Shown piece by piece: positions 34,205 through 43,592 of a stretch of DNA of 64,000 nt (position 1 is the first letter of the stretch; every line of letters begins with the position of its first letter). The DNA is taken from contig CABUID010000003.1 of assembly GCA_902491575.1 (NCBI GenBank), positions 62,001 through 126,000 on the forward strand, in the 5' to 3' direction. The DNA is from an uncultured Bacillota bacterium (lineage in GTDB: Bacteria; Bacillota_I; Bacilli_A; RFN20; CAG-631). The position numbers and the translations under genes were made by a program. The notes under the pieces were generated by a model, which saw only the letters and a program-made list of their open reading frames with translations, was not told the origin of the DNA and ran no database searches.

Positions 34205-34531
34205 CTATCCAACTTGTTTTACATTTATTAAACGAACATCTTTTTTAGTTTCTTTACGATAATCTATAGTTGCTATTAAAACAGCTACCATCATCTCTTC
34301 ATCTTTTATATCTTCTAACTTCATTGTTTTGTTCACCGGTGAAACATTGGTATTTTTCATTTTTGTTACCTCGCTATTATTTATATTCTTTTTTGAAGTT
34401 TTAATGTGGTTTAAAACCATTACAATAGCCATAACTATTGCTAAAATGATGAAAACAACAATAATACAAATTAAAGCAGGCAATAAACCATCCACAAATG
34501 CATTCCAATTATCTTTAAAACTATAAAGCAT
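34205..34531 (-). CDS. oadG: Oxaloacetate decarboxylase gamma subunit
   Basis: 108 residues. A single strong helix (about 18-42, LPALICIIVVFIILAIVMAIV) is followed by a polar tail, the layout of OadG. The C-terminal part (MMVAVLIATIDYRKETKKD) is conserved in the family and contacts the carboxyltransferase. OadG holds the alpha and beta subunits together. Ten bases separate it from the biotin carrier gene. Confidence 0.85.
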   Translation of the reverse strand: MLYSFKDNWNAFVDGLLPALICIIVVFIILAIVMAIVMVLNHIKTSKKNINNSEVTKMKNTNVSPVNKTMKLEDIKDEEMMVAVLIATIDYRKETKKDVRLINVKQVG

Positions 34532-34543
34532 CCAATCACCTAC

Positions 34544-35932
34544 CTAACCAATATATAAATTAAATTCTTCGATATCATCTTCATCTTTTGGTGTTGGATG
34601 ATATTTTTCATTTAAGAATTTAATTGCTTTTTGTTCAAATAAAGCGATAGATAAAACATCTTCATCTGATTTTGCTAAATCTTTATATTGTTCTTTTAAA
34701 AGTTCAAATTGAGGTTTTAAATCATCTGCAGGACGATAATCAATGACTTTATCATCACCAATGATTTTTCTCAAAATATTTTCATCAACAGGAGCTGGAG
34801 CCTGTCCATATAGTCCATGAAGATAATCTTTAATTTCTTTAGGAACCATTTTATAACGTTCATTGGTAATCACATTCATAACGGCTTGTGTTCCTACCAT
34901 TTGTGATAATGGTGTAACTAAAGGTGGATATCCCAACTCTTTACGTACACGTGGAACTTCCTTTAATACTTCATCATATTTATCCATGGCACCTTGTTTT
35001 TCAAGTTGATTCATTAAATTGGATAACATTCCTCCAGGGACTTGATATTTCAATATATTTGGATTTGACGATAAAGCTTTTGGCTTTAAAATACCATTTT
35101 GAAGATATTTATCTTTAATTTTCGTTAAAATAGAAGCCGCTTCATTCAAACAATTAATATCTAATTTTGGATCATACTTTGTATTCGCTAAAGCATAGTT
35201 AAAAGCCTCTGTAGAAGGCTGACTTGTACCATTTGCAAATGGAGACAAAGCAGTATCAATAATATCTACACCCGCTTCAATCGCTTTTTGATAAGTCATT
35301 TCACAAATTCCACCTGTACAATGGGAATGTAATTCTATTGGTAGTTTTGTGTTCGCTTTTAATTTACGAATTAATTCAAAAGCATCTTCAGGTAACAAAA
35401 CCCCTGCCATATCTTTAATACATAAAGAATCTGCACCCATTTTTTCAACTTCTTGAGCCAATTTTACATAATATTCAACAGTATGTACAGGACTCGTCGT
35501 ATAACTTAAAGCAATTTGACAATGTCCGTGATATTTTTTAGTGGCATCAACTGCACTTTTTAAGTTACGTATATCATTTAAAGCATCAAAAACACGAATA
35601 ATATCAATACCATTTTCAAGTGATTTTTGAACAAATTTTTCTACAATATCATCAGGATAGTGTTTATATCCCAAAATATTTTGACCTCTAAATAACATTT
35701 GTAATTTTGTTTTTGGACAAGCTTTACGAATAGCTCTTAGTCTTTCCCATGGATCTTCATTTAAAAAACTAATACAAGAATCAAATGTAGCACCACCCCA
35801 TACTTCTAAAGCGTAATATCCTGCATTATCTAAAATAGAAGCACACGATAAGATTTCATCCGTTGTCATTCTCGTAGCGATAAGGGATTGTGGTCCATCA
35901 CGAAATACTGTATCTACAATTTTAACACCCAT
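34544..35932 (-). CDS. oadA: Oxaloacetate decarboxylase alpha (carboxyltransferase) subunit
   Basis: 462 residues: a TIM-barrel HMGL-like carboxyltransferase domain with VFRDGPQSLIATRM (usual form RDAHQSL-ATR), the metal-binding ELHSHCTGG, and LCIKDMAGVLLP. A PYC-OADA-type domain follows. There is no C-terminal biotin domain, matching the separate carrier gene. It moves CO2 from oxaloacetate to biotin, giving pyruvate. The DGP in place of the usual DAH is a small departure from the common motif. Lies ten bases after pckA. Confidence 0.93.
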   Translation of the reverse strand: MGVKIVDTVFRDGPQSLIATRMTTDEILSCASILDNAGYYALEVWGGATFDSCISFLNEDPWERLRAIRKACPKTKLQMLFRGQNILGYKHYPDDIVEKFVQKSLENGIDIIRVFDALNDIRNLKSAVDATKKYHGHCQIALSYTTSPVHTVEYYVKLAQEVEKMGADSLCIKDMAGVLLPEDAFELIRKLKANTKLPIELHSHCTGGICEMTYQKAIEAGVDIIDTALSPFANGTSQPSTEAFNYALANTKYDPKLDINCLNEAASILTKIKDKYLQNGILKPKALSSNPNILKYQVPGGMLSNLMNQLEKQGAMDKYDEVLKEVPRVRKELGYPPLVTPLSQMVGTQAVMNVITNERYKMVPKEIKDYLHGLYGQAPAPVDENILRKIIGDDKVIDYRPADDLKPQFELLKEQYKDLAKSDEDVLSIALFEQKAIKFLNEKYHPTPKDEDDIEEFNLYIG

Positions 35933-35942
35933 TGTTAACTAC

Positions 35943-37616
35943 CTACTTACTTAATTCGTTTACAACTTTTTCTATTGCTTGTAAAGCATCTTCAGGTAAC
36001 TTATCATATCCGCCTTTAAAAGTTTCACGTGATTGAACGAAATTGAGTCGATCTAACATACGAGCTTTTAATTGCTGTAAATAATTCTCATCGTTTAAAT
36101 CTGGTTCAAAACCTTTCCATTTATAGATTTCAATATCGCTAAATGGTCCCCATTTTTCAAATTTTGCTGTTCCATCAACAACTGCTTCAATAACACCTAA
36201 TGTATCTTCTTTTTGAACTTTTTTGCCCATGAAGTCACCCGTATTAATAATATAGCAATCTACTTTCTTTTCAGCAAATAACTTTTTGAATTTTGCATAA
36301 TCATTTGCTAAAGGATAAGTTCTAAATGGATTTGCGTAAGGTTCAACAACTAATGCATTAGGATCTACTCCAGGAGCAAGTCTTTCTGCACTTGAACGCT
36401 TTGTTGCCAAAGTAGCTCCCATTACAGCAGCTAATGAAGGACCATTTAATTTAACAATTGGAGGTAAAGTAGGATCTTTCATGATCCAGAAAATAGCATT
36501 AACAGGTGAATCTAATTTATCTACTCGATTAGGTGACCATAATTTCGATTTAATGGCTCTACCATTTCCATTTCGAATATCTTCTGTAACAAGTACTACA
36601 TTTCCATTTTCATCTTTTGTAGCGGAACAATTTTGAACTGTAATCAAATACTTATTATCTTTACATCCAGTAGGATAATCAGCAGTTTTATCAAAATAAG
36701 AAGGTTCAAGTGCGATGGAAGCACAAGTATCTGAATTGATAATAAATGCATCATCATGTAATACTAAAACTTTATATTTTCCATCATGTTTTGCATGAGT
36801 AATGGTGGACTTTCCACTTCCTGATAATCCATAAACAGAAGCTACAAATTTTTTACCATTATCTAAAGTATATTCTTTTTGTCCACCATGACAAGAAGCA
36901 TAGCCATTACGGTTAGCAATCGCCCAAGCAATGGTTAAAGTGCCTTTTTTATGTTCACCAAAATAACGCATACCTAAAATAGCGGCACAATTTGTTTCAG
37001 TACTAAAATAGGCTAAACATTTACCATCACAAACATCTGTTTGATCTGTTCCTTTCCATTGTGGATTAGAGAAAATATAAATATCTGGTTCATTTCCGAT
37101 AGGTTTAGAATCATTATACATATTTAAATAAGTATCATTTATATATTGGAAATTTAATAACCAGTTATATAAAATATTTTCTTCTCCTTCTGGAATAAGT
37201 AAATGGGCTTTCACCATAAATTCTTTATCTAAACCAATATAAGCCTCTGCATGATACATCTTTTTCCAACGAGTATCATATACAGCATCCATTAAAATTT
37301 TATCTAATTTTTCATTATCAACGCCTGGCTCTCCTTGAATTCTTCTAGCAGCAGCATAACGACCAGTAATCGAACCATCATTAAATAATAAAACTTTTGC
37401 ATCCTTATCTAATCCAATAGCTTCCGGATTATATACAGGCATATCCGTTACAATTGTTCCTGGTGAGTTTTTAGCTAAATTATAAGCTTCCTTTAAAGAA
37501 TTAATTTTGACTACATTGTTGCCGTAAAAAGCAGCTTCAATGATAGAACGTGTTTTGGCAAATCCTGGTTTGCCTTTTCCAATTTCTGAAATTGGATAAT
37601 ATGCTTTTGTTGACAT
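35943..37616 (-). CDS. pckA: ATP-dependent phosphoenolpyruvate carboxykinase
   Basis: About 557 residues. The kinase-1a P-loop is GLSGSGKST, followed by LHDDAFIIN and a metal-binding region around it. The enzyme interconverts PEP, CO2 and ADP with oxaloacetate and ATP. The ATG at 37616 follows GGAGG at eight bases; the in-frame ATG at 37631 has no site. First gene of the operon with the sodium-pumping decarboxylase. That neighbourhood favours the PEP-carboxylating, ATP-forming direction rather than gluconeogenesis, which is inference. Confidence 0.95.
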   Translation of the reverse strand: MSTKAYYPISEIGKGKPGFAKTRSIIEAAFYGNNVVKINSLKEAYNLAKNSPGTIVTDMPVYNPEAIGLDKDAKVLLFNDGSITGRYAAARRIQGEPGVDNEKLDKILMDAVYDTRWKKMYHAEAYIGLDKEFMVKAHLLIPEGEENILYNWLLNFQYINDTYLNMYNDSKPIGNEPDIYIFSNPQWKGTDQTDVCDGKCLAYFSTETNCAAILGMRYFGEHKKGTLTIAWAIANRNGYASCHGGQKEYTLDNGKKFVASVYGLSGSGKSTITHAKHDGKYKVLVLHDDAFIINSDTCASIALEPSYFDKTADYPTGCKDNKYLITVQNCSATKDENGNVVLVTEDIRNGNGRAIKSKLWSPNRVDKLDSPVNAIFWIMKDPTLPPIVKLNGPSLAAVMGATLATKRSSAERLAPGVDPNALVVEPYANPFRTYPLANDYAKFKKLFAEKKVDCYIINTGDFMGKKVQKEDTLGVIEAVVDGTAKFEKWGPFSDIEIYKWKGFEPDLNDENYLQQLKARMLDRLNFVQSRETFKGGYDKLPEDALQAIEKVVNELSK

Positions 37617-37688
37617 ATACTTATCCTCCATTTATTTTTATTTTCTTTTGGCTTAGTTTATTTTATGATTTAAGCCGAAATCAAAATT

Positions 37689-37717
37689 ACAATATCACTT
37701 TTTTTATAAAAAAACAA
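37689..37717 (-). promoter_or_regulatory. Probable promoter of the pckA-oad operon
   Basis: On the minus strand: TTGTTT, 17 bases, TATTGT. Downstream in the leader lies an inverted repeat GGCTTA...TAAGCC about 15 bases apart (about 37651-37677). The leader is about 65 bases. Confidence 0.45.
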
Positions 37718-37792
37718 TATGTTTTTTTGATAGTAGTAATAAATGTCAATTTATTAGGCAATAATTTGAGGTTTAATGTGTAATCTTTCACA

Positions 37793-37827
37793 AAAAAAAC
37801 AAAAAAAGTTAACAGAATTAACTTTTT
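37793..37827 (-). terminator. Terminator of the yigZ-like gene
   Basis: AAAAAGTTAA pairs with TTAACTTTTT, loop of five, T-rich sequence following on the minus strand. Confidence 0.75.
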
Positions 37828-37837
37828 CCAAATCATC

Positions 37838-38461
37838 TTAAAGAACTTGACGTGCCATAAGTTGTTGTTTTTCTTTTAATACTACTGGCAAATAGGCAAT
37901 TTTATTGAATGCTTCTAAAAATAATTCTTTATCAAAAATGAATAAAGTATAGACAACTTTTAACTCAAACACTTTATCGTTTATTTTAATTGAATTTTTA
38001 TCTAAAAATCGATCTACTTCTTTTTTATTTTCATAATCAAAAATCAGTTCATACAAAAATGCTTCTTTCAAAATAACAATATTTGACTGCATGACGACAG
38101 CTGCAGCACAATTGCTATAAGTTCTTGTCAACCCACCTGCTCCTAGTTTTATTCCTCCAAAATAACGAACAATAATGCATAAAACATTGGTTAAATGATT
38201 TTTTTTCAAAACATTTAAAATAGGTGCACCAGCAGTAGAAGAAGGTTCACCATCATCACTTGATTTATAAAAAACAACATTTTCTTCCATGATAATGTAT
38301 GCGTAACAAACATGCGTAGCATCGATGTATTGTTTTCTTATATTTTCCAAAATAACTTGTGCATCACTTTTACGATCGCATGGAAAAAGATGAGCAATAA
38401 ATTTGCTTTTTTCAATTATATGTGTTTGTTTAACTTCTTTTTCGATTGTTTTTATTTCCAT
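37838..38461 (-). CDS. YigZ/IMPACT family protein
   Basis: 207 residues with the UPF0029/IMPACT N-terminal domain: SSDDGEPSSTAGAPIL and RYFGGIKLGAGGLTRTYS are the diagnostic motifs. A DUF1949-type C-terminal domain follows. The eukaryotic relative modulates translation under stress; the bacterial role is not settled. It starts 17 bases after the DUF362-ferredoxin gene, so the two form an operon. Confidence 0.93.
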   Translation of the reverse strand: MEIKTIEKEVKQTHIIEKSKFIAHLFPCDRKSDAQVILENIRKQYIDATHVCYAYIIMEENVVFYKSSDDGEPSSTAGAPILNVLKKNHLTNVLCIIVRYFGGIKLGAGGLTRTYSNCAAAVVMQSNIVILKEAFLYELIFDYENKKEVDRFLDKNSIKINDKVFELKVVYTLFIFDKELFLEAFNKIAYLPVVLKEKQQLMARQVL

Positions 38462-38478
38462 CTTTCATCCTATCTTCA

Positions 38479-39636
38479 TTATTTTTTGTGAGTCAACAAT
38501 TTTGAAATCCTTGTTCGATGTGTTTTCATCGCTCCAACAGGGCAAAATTCTTGACAGCAAAAACAACGAATACAAACTTTTTTATTGATTTGGGGTTTAT
38601 TTTTTACCATTGTTATTGCATTAGCTGGACATATATTGGCACATTTTTGACAACCAATACATTGTTTTTTCTTAACTTGAGGTCTTGTAAGCATAATAGC
38701 TTTTGCTAATTTACCAAGCCATCTTTTGAAAAAAGAACTATTTCCATTGTAAAATTGTATCGTATCATTATGTTCAATATTTTTATAAGTTTCCACAATA
38801 TAAGGCTGAATATCTAAATTCAACTGAATTTCTTCAAAGGATGAAACGGATAAATTTCTTAAAATGGCTTCTTGAATTGTAGGAACTTGTAAAATATCTA
38901 AATTCATTAATTTGCAACACACGATATCTAAATTATAAGGATTTTTACTCGCTAATAAAAGACCTACATTTTTTGGTGTTCCCATTGTAGGACCATTACC
39001 TTCCATTGCATCGATTGCATCCATAAGATGTAACTTACATTTATAAAATTCTTGTATATCAATCAACATATTAGCAAAATCTTGATGAGAAGGATAACGA
39101 TAATGATATTCTAATTTTATCGTTCCAGGAACAGACCCAAACATATTTTTTACACTACCTGATAATGACATCATTCCATGTGTCTTCATTTTGGCAAAAT
39201 TGATAATAGCGTCGGCCTCTAATAGCCAAGCACTACAATCCAAATGTTTGACAATTTTTAAATGATCCGCATCGATGATTTCTTGTTTATAATTATGATT
39301 TAATTGAGCACCATATTGACAAACCATATCCATGTTTGTTTTATGATAAATATTGTTTAAAACAGCATCATTGAATAGACCACCAGGACTATCCCCTACT
39401 ACAACTTTAACATTCATTTCTAATAATATTTTGCATAATGAAGCCACTACTATTGGATGTGTTACTACTGCATGATCTGGTTTACTGGCCGAAACTAAAT
39501 TTGCTTTAATTGCAATCGTCATCCCTTCCTTAACAAAATCTAACAAATGATTTTGAAAAAGTAATTGTTTCATTTTTGGATAAACCTCATCAAACTCATA
39601 ATTTTTACATTCCATCGCAAAAACACTTTTTTCCAT
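38479..39636 (-). CDS. DUF362 protein with C-terminal two-cluster ferredoxin domain
   Basis: 385 residues. The DUF362 domain covers about 1-300 (IAIKANLVSASKPDHAVVTH, VVVGDSPGG, and NFAKMKTHGMMSLSGSVKN are its motifs). The last ~70 residues carry two 4Fe-4S sites, CIGCQKCANICP and CIRCFCCQEFCP. Such proteins are common in anaerobes and probably pass electrons; no reaction is established. Co-transcribed with the YigZ gene. Confidence 0.88.
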   Translation of the reverse strand: MEKSVFAMECKNYEFDEVYPKMKQLLFQNHLLDFVKEGMTIAIKANLVSASKPDHAVVTHPIVVASLCKILLEMNVKVVVGDSPGGLFNDAVLNNIYHKTNMDMVCQYGAQLNHNYKQEIIDADHLKIVKHLDCSAWLLEADAIINFAKMKTHGMMSLSGSVKNMFGSVPGTIKLEYHYRYPSHQDFANMLIDIQEFYKCKLHLMDAIDAMEGNGPTMGTPKNVGLLLASKNPYNLDIVCCKLMNLDILQVPTIQEAILRNLSVSSFEEIQLNLDIQPYIVETYKNIEHNDTIQFYNGNSSFFKRWLGKLAKAIMLTRPQVKKKQCIGCQKCANICPANAITMVKNKPQINKKVCIRCFCCQEFCPVGAMKTHRTRISKLLTHKK

Positions 39637-39676
39637 ATCTAATTCCTCTTGCTATCACAATATTAATTTATAAATT

Positions 39677-40270
39677 TTAAAAAAAGATTCCTTTAATAAA
39701 AATTTCTAAACCAATCACTATTAAAACAATTCCTCCTACAATATCTGCTTTATTGGTTAAAACTGTTCCAAATTTTTTACCAATATATACTCCAATAATA
39801 CAAATTGTAAAAGTAACCACCGCAATAATACTTACACATAAAATAGCATTTAAAATGGTATAATTTGAAAAAGTTAATCCTGTAGATAAAGCATCGATAG
39901 AAGTTGCAATTCCTTGTAAAAGTAATACTTTAAAGGTTAAGGTTTCATGTTTTTCTTCTATATCCTCACTCGATTGTTTTTTCTTTTTGACCCCATCCAT
40001 AATCATCTTCATTCCTAAAAAAGTTAATAGTAGCAAAGCAATCCATGGTAATAATTTTTCAATATAACGGATAAAGGCATGGCCTAGTAAATAACCTAAA
40101 AAAGGCATAATTCCCTGAAAAATAGCAAAAACAAGAGCAATATAAAGGCACTTACGTGCTTTCATTTTGTTTTCTTTTAAGCCATTACTCATAGAAACCG
40201 CAAAAGCATCCATGGATAAGCCAACTCCAAGCCCTAAACTTCGAATAATGATTTCTCCTAATTCACCCAT
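39677..40270 (-). CDS. mntP: MntP-type manganese efflux pump
   Basis: 197 residues, six helices. Repeated motifs GLGVGLSMDAFAVSMSNGL and LLQGIATSIDALSTGL carry the membrane aspartates of MntP/YebN. It exports Mn2+ to prevent toxicity. The 180-base leader upstream (40271-40451) has a good AGGAGG (near 40425) not followed by a start codon. I looked for the yybP-ykoY manganese riboswitch usually found ahead of mntP and did not find its conserved core. Confidence 0.9.
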   Translation of the reverse strand: MGELGEIIIRSLGLGVGLSMDAFAVSMSNGLKENKMKARKCLYIALVFAIFQGIMPFLGYLLGHAFIRYIEKLLPWIALLLLTFLGMKMIMDGVKKKKQSSEDIEEKHETLTFKVLLLQGIATSIDALSTGLTFSNYTILNAILCVSIIAVVTFTICIIGVYIGKKFGTVLTNKADIVGGIVLIVIGLEIFIKGIFF

Positions 40271-40451
40271 TTTTTTCCCCTCTTTAATGCATATCTCATT
40301 TTAAAAGTAACTCATATCTAATTCGTTATCTATACTTTAAACTTATTATCTAATCGAAATAAAAAATTATTTTTAGATTAATCAAACAAAAAGAATATTC
40401 CTATCTTTTTATCTACGAGATTACCTCCTATTTTATAATTATATAACAAAA

Positions 40452-40479
40452 TAAAAAGTATTCATACTCTATGAATACT
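40452..40479 (-). terminator. Terminator of the amino-acid ABC importer operon
   Basis: AGTATTCAT pairs with ATGAATACT, followed on the minus strand by TTTTTATTTT. It overlaps the stop of the ATPase gene. Confidence 0.8.
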
Positions 40480-41203
40480 AATTTATTAAAAATTTTTGTA
40501 AATCTTTATTTTGAGGATTTTCAAAAATATCTTTTGGAGTTCCTTGCTCCATAATTACTCCATCATGCATAAAAACAATACGGTCAGATACTTCTTTGGC
40601 AAATTTCATTTCATGTGTTACAATCACCATTGTTCTTCCTTCACTAGCAAGATCTTTAATAACTTGTAAAACTTCATTAACCATATTTGGATCTAATGCA
40701 CTCGTAGGCTCGTCAAATAAAATGACTTCAGGCTCCATACATAAAGCTCGTGCTATAGCTACTCTTTGCTTTTGCCCACCCGATAAAGTATTTACATTAG
40801 CATGAACAAATTCTTTCAAACCTACTTTATCTAAATAATTTATTGCTTTTATTTCTGCTTTTTTTCGATTTTCTTTTAAAACATGGATAGGTCCTAAAGT
40901 ACAATTATCCAAAACATTTTTATTATTAAAAAGATTAAAATTTTGAAAGACCATTCCTATTTTACTTCTTAGTAAATTTAAATTCGTTTTTTTATCTAAA
41001 ATGTTTTGATTTTTAAATATAATCTCTCCAGAATCCGGATATTCTAGTAAATTACAACAACGAAGCAAAGTGGATTTTCCACTTCCAGATGCACCAATAA
41101 TACATACCACTTCTTGTTGTTGAATTTCAAGATGAATTCCTTTTAAAATTTCTTTATCTCCAAAGGATTTACAAACATTTTTTATATGTATAATTGTTTC
41201 CAT
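40478..41203 (-). CDS. Polar amino-acid (probably lysine) ABC importer, ATP-binding protein
   Basis: About 241 residues, usual for GlnQ/ArtP-type ATPases. Walker A GASGSGKST, signature LSGGQKQRVAIARAL, Walker B VILFDEPTSALDP, and the H-loop IVTHEMKFAKEV are present. The ATG at 41203 has AAGGAG at six bases; the in-frame ATG at 41218 overlaps the permease stop. It powers uptake by the permease and binding protein upstream. The lysine riboswitch ahead of the operon indicates lysine as substrate, although homology alone would give glutamine or another polar amino acid. Confidence 0.92.
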   Translation of the reverse strand: METIIHIKNVCKSFGDKEILKGIHLEIQQQEVVCIIGASGSGKSTLLRCCNLLEYPDSGEIIFKNQNILDKKTNLNLLRSKIGMVFQNFNLFNNKNVLDNCTLGPIHVLKENRKKAEIKAINYLDKVGLKEFVHANVNTLSGGQKQRVAIARALCMEPEVILFDEPTSALDPNMVNEVLQVIKDLASEGRTMVIVTHEMKFAKEVSDRIVFMHDGVIMEQGTPKDIFENPQNKDLQKFLIN

Positions 41204-41214
41204 TGCGTACTCCT

Positions 41215-42474
41215 TCAATTTGAACTCGTTATTTCTTTAATAGGCATATTCATCTTTTTTTCAAAATATTGCAATAATTTAGATGTTAAATAAGTTAAAA
41301 TCAAATAGTAGATTGCAACAATTAAATAAGCTTCTAAACTTTTAGCAGAAAAAACACCTAAAATATCATTTTTAGAAACACTAAATAAGTCCAATACACC
41401 AATTAAAGTTAATACGGATGTGTCTTTAATATTAATAATAAATTCGTTACCAATAGATGGTAAACTATTTTTGATTCCCTGTGGGAAAATAATAAAAATC
41501 ATTGTTTGTAATTTGTTAAAACCAAGTGCCTCTGCCGCTTCTCTTTGACCTTTGTCAACCGCATTAATTCCACCACGTAATACTTCTGTTAAATAAGCTG
41601 CTGTATTGACGCTTACCGTAAATAATCCTGCTCGGAAAGGAGTCCAGACCTCGTCAATGAAATGACGATAATCTGCTACAGACATGGTTGGTCTTACGAT
41701 ACTTAAAACAAGATAATAGAAGATGAAAGCTTGCACAATCATTGGGGTTCCACGAATAACCGTCACATAAATATTAGCTAATCCATTGCCAATTTTTTTT
41801 AAAAAACGGATAAAATCGCCATCTTTCGGTGTAATTGTCAACATTTTTAAAGTCACTAAAATAAACGCTAACAAAAGTCCAATAATCGTTCCTAATAATG
41901 CTAAAAGCATTGTCGTTTTAATTCCTTCTAAAAAATTAATTTGATAAGATTTTAAAAAATAAATCATTACATCATAAGAAGAGGTAGATTCATCGGGTCT
42001 TTTTACTGTTTTAAATCGAGAAATAAAATCCAAAACAACAAAATCCGTTAGATAGAAAAGCAAAAATAATGTCAATATATAACTAATACTACGAATCCAA
42101 AAGAAAGTTTTTTTCGTGGTTGTTTTCTTTTGAATGATGGATCGTACATAGAAGAAAATTCCAAATAATGCAAATAATGAAAACAAAACCATTAAAAGAA
42201 TATAAACAATATGAGGAATCATTTTCGTATAAGAAATCAACTGATTTGCCTGTACATCTTTAAAACACAATATGGAAAAGAAAAGATTCATTAAACTTAC
42301 AAAAAGTATATATAATGATTCATATTTATAGGATTTGATGAGCATGAAGTAAATCTTTTTACATATTGAAATAAAAAGATGATATAGTTGAATAAAAAAC
42401 AAGCAAATTAAATTCAAAAAACCAAATATAATTTTTAAAAAAGGATTTTTTGTTTTTAATATAGGAGTTTTCAT
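41215..42474 (-). CDS. Polar amino-acid ABC importer permease with extra N-terminal helices
   Basis: 419 residues. The C-terminal ~230 residues are the His/Glu/Gln/Arg permease domain with the EAA-type loop EAAEALGFNKLQTMIFIIFPQG. The first ~180 residues add about four helices not present in the usual 220-250-residue permeases. It forms the membrane channel with the ATPase. It starts 14 bases after the binding-protein gene. Confidence 0.9.
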   Translation of the reverse strand: MKTPILKTKNPFLKIIFGFLNLICLFFIQLYHLFISICKKIYFMLIKSYKYESLYILFVSLMNLFFSILCFKDVQANQLISYTKMIPHIVYILLMVLFSLFALFGIFFYVRSIIQKKTTTKKTFFWIRSISYILTLFLLFYLTDFVVLDFISRFKTVKRPDESTSSYDVMIYFLKSYQINFLEGIKTTMLLALLGTIIGLLLAFILVTLKMLTITPKDGDFIRFLKKIGNGLANIYVTVIRGTPMIVQAFIFYYLVLSIVRPTMSVADYRHFIDEVWTPFRAGLFTVSVNTAAYLTEVLRGGINAVDKGQREAAEALGFNKLQTMIFIIFPQGIKNSLPSIGNEFIINIKDTSVLTLIGVLDLFSVSKNDILGVFSAKSLEAYLIVAIYYLILTYLTSKLLQYFEKKMNMPIKEITSSN

Positions 42475-42488
42475 AATGCTTTCCTCAT

Positions 42489-43355
42489 TTATGCACTTTG
42501 TTTTTCTACCGCTGTCGTCATGATTTCATTTCTTTGATCACTTGTAATGCTATCTAGTATTTGATTAATCGATTTTTTCAAGTCATCTTGATTTTTGGCA
42601 AGACCTATGGACACATTTTTATCCGAATCAACAATATCTCGAATTTCATTCGTTTCTTCATCTACTAATTTTGTAAATCCATGCCCTTGTTCAAAACGAA
42701 TCATTTTTAGATTCTGATTAGCTTCTACAAGGCCTAAAGCAACTGGTAACTCTAATACTGTTCCATCGATAATTCCCGTTTGTAACTCACTAATAATTTC
42801 AGGAACAGTTGCTTTGTCTCCTCCGATAACCACTCCTGGTATCGCATGTGCTATATCATCATACAATGTACCAATTTGACCAGCAATCCTTGCCCCTTCT
42901 AATTCCGAAATATCACTTATATTTGCATATGCTCCATTACTTTCTACTAATAATACATGTTCGCTCGTATAATAAGGATTCGTAAAATCGATATCAATCA
43001 TTCTAGATGGTGTAGGACTCATTCCAGCTATAATTAAATCAATTGTTCCGTTTTGTACACTTGGAATTAGCGCTCCCCATTCTAATTTTTTTATCACTAA
43101 TTCTTTATCTAATTGTTGTGCAATGATTTTAGCAATTTGAACATCATAACCTTCTGCATAAGTTTTAGTATCTAAAATTGCATAATTTGACTCTGTTTTG
43201 GTATTCTCTGTCCAATTAAAAGGAGCATAATTACACTCTAAACCGATTATGAGTTTTTCTGTTGGATCATCCACATTTTGGTTACAGCTTGTTAAAGAAA
43301 CACTACATAAAAAAACCATTAAAAAACTTGTTAAAACTACTTTTTTCATTTTCAA
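42489..43355 (-). CDS. Amino-acid-binding lipoprotein of the ABC importer
   Basis: 288 residues. A signal peptide ends in lipobox SLTSC. The SBP family 3 fold follows: LIIGLECNYAPFNWTE at the start, GYDVQIAKIIAQQL, LIIAGMSPTPSR and DIDFTNPYYTSEHVLLV. It captures the amino acid outside the membrane and hands it to the permease. First gene of the operon, directly behind the lysine riboswitch. AGGAGG lies nine bases ahead of the ATG. Confidence 0.93.
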   Translation of the reverse strand: MKMKKVVLTSFLMVFLCSVSLTSCNQNVDDPTEKLIIGLECNYAPFNWTENTKTESNYAILDTKTYAEGYDVQIAKIIAQQLDKELVIKKLEWGALIPSVQNGTIDLIIAGMSPTPSRMIDIDFTNPYYTSEHVLLVESNGAYANISDISELEGARIAGQIGTLYDDIAHAIPGVVIGGDKATVPEIISELQTGIIDGTVLELPVALGLVEANQNLKMIRFEQGHGFTKLVDEETNEIRDIVDSDKNVSIGLAKNQDDLKKSINQILDSITSDQRNEIMTTAVEKQSA

Positions 43356-43369
43356 TTCCTCCTTAAATA

Positions 43370-43402
43370 AATAAAAGATTGCATACTATTTATGCAATCT
43401 TT
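43370..43402 (-). terminator. Riboswitch-controlled terminator
   Basis: An 11-base-pair stem AAAGATTGCAT / ATGCAATCTTT (43374-43402), followed on the minus strand by TTTTATTTATTT, between the riboswitch and the binding-protein gene. It is the expression platform of the lysine switch. Confidence 0.85.
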
Positions 43403-43423
43403 AGATATTTAAAGAATTACAAG

Positions 43424-43580
43424 AAATAGCGCCTCTACAATATTGTAGGAGTCTATAAGATATTCTCTTATAGCCCAATCAATAACTTTACCAAGTTATT
43501 GTTTCGGCGACCTCACCTTTCCTTAAATTCATTGAATGTCTTCTCCAATAAGTACTCTTCTTGGTCGCGCCTCTATCAAT
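43424..43580 (-). promoter_or_regulatory. Lysine riboswitch (L box)
   Basis: On the minus strand it carries the L-box conserved segments in order: ATAGAGGCGCGACC, TTGGAGAAGACA, AAAGGTGAGGTCGCCGAA, TTGGGCTATAAG, TTATAGACTCC, and the closing GAGGCGCTAT. The first and last segments pair to form P1. In this class lysine binding favours the downstream terminator, so the importer should be switched off when lysine is plentiful. Confidence 0.92.
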
Positions 43581-43592
43581 CTTTATGCGCTT

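Noticed and set aside
37550..37783. Plus-strand ORF across the pckA promoter region
   Set aside because: Begins inside pckA antisense, is mostly Phe/Leu/Ile from AT-rich DNA, and overlaps the likely pckA promoter.
40271..40451. Possible manganese (yybP-ykoY) riboswitch ahead of mntP
   Set aside because: The conserved core of that riboswitch was not found in this leader; only a stray AGGAGG and weak hairpins are visible.
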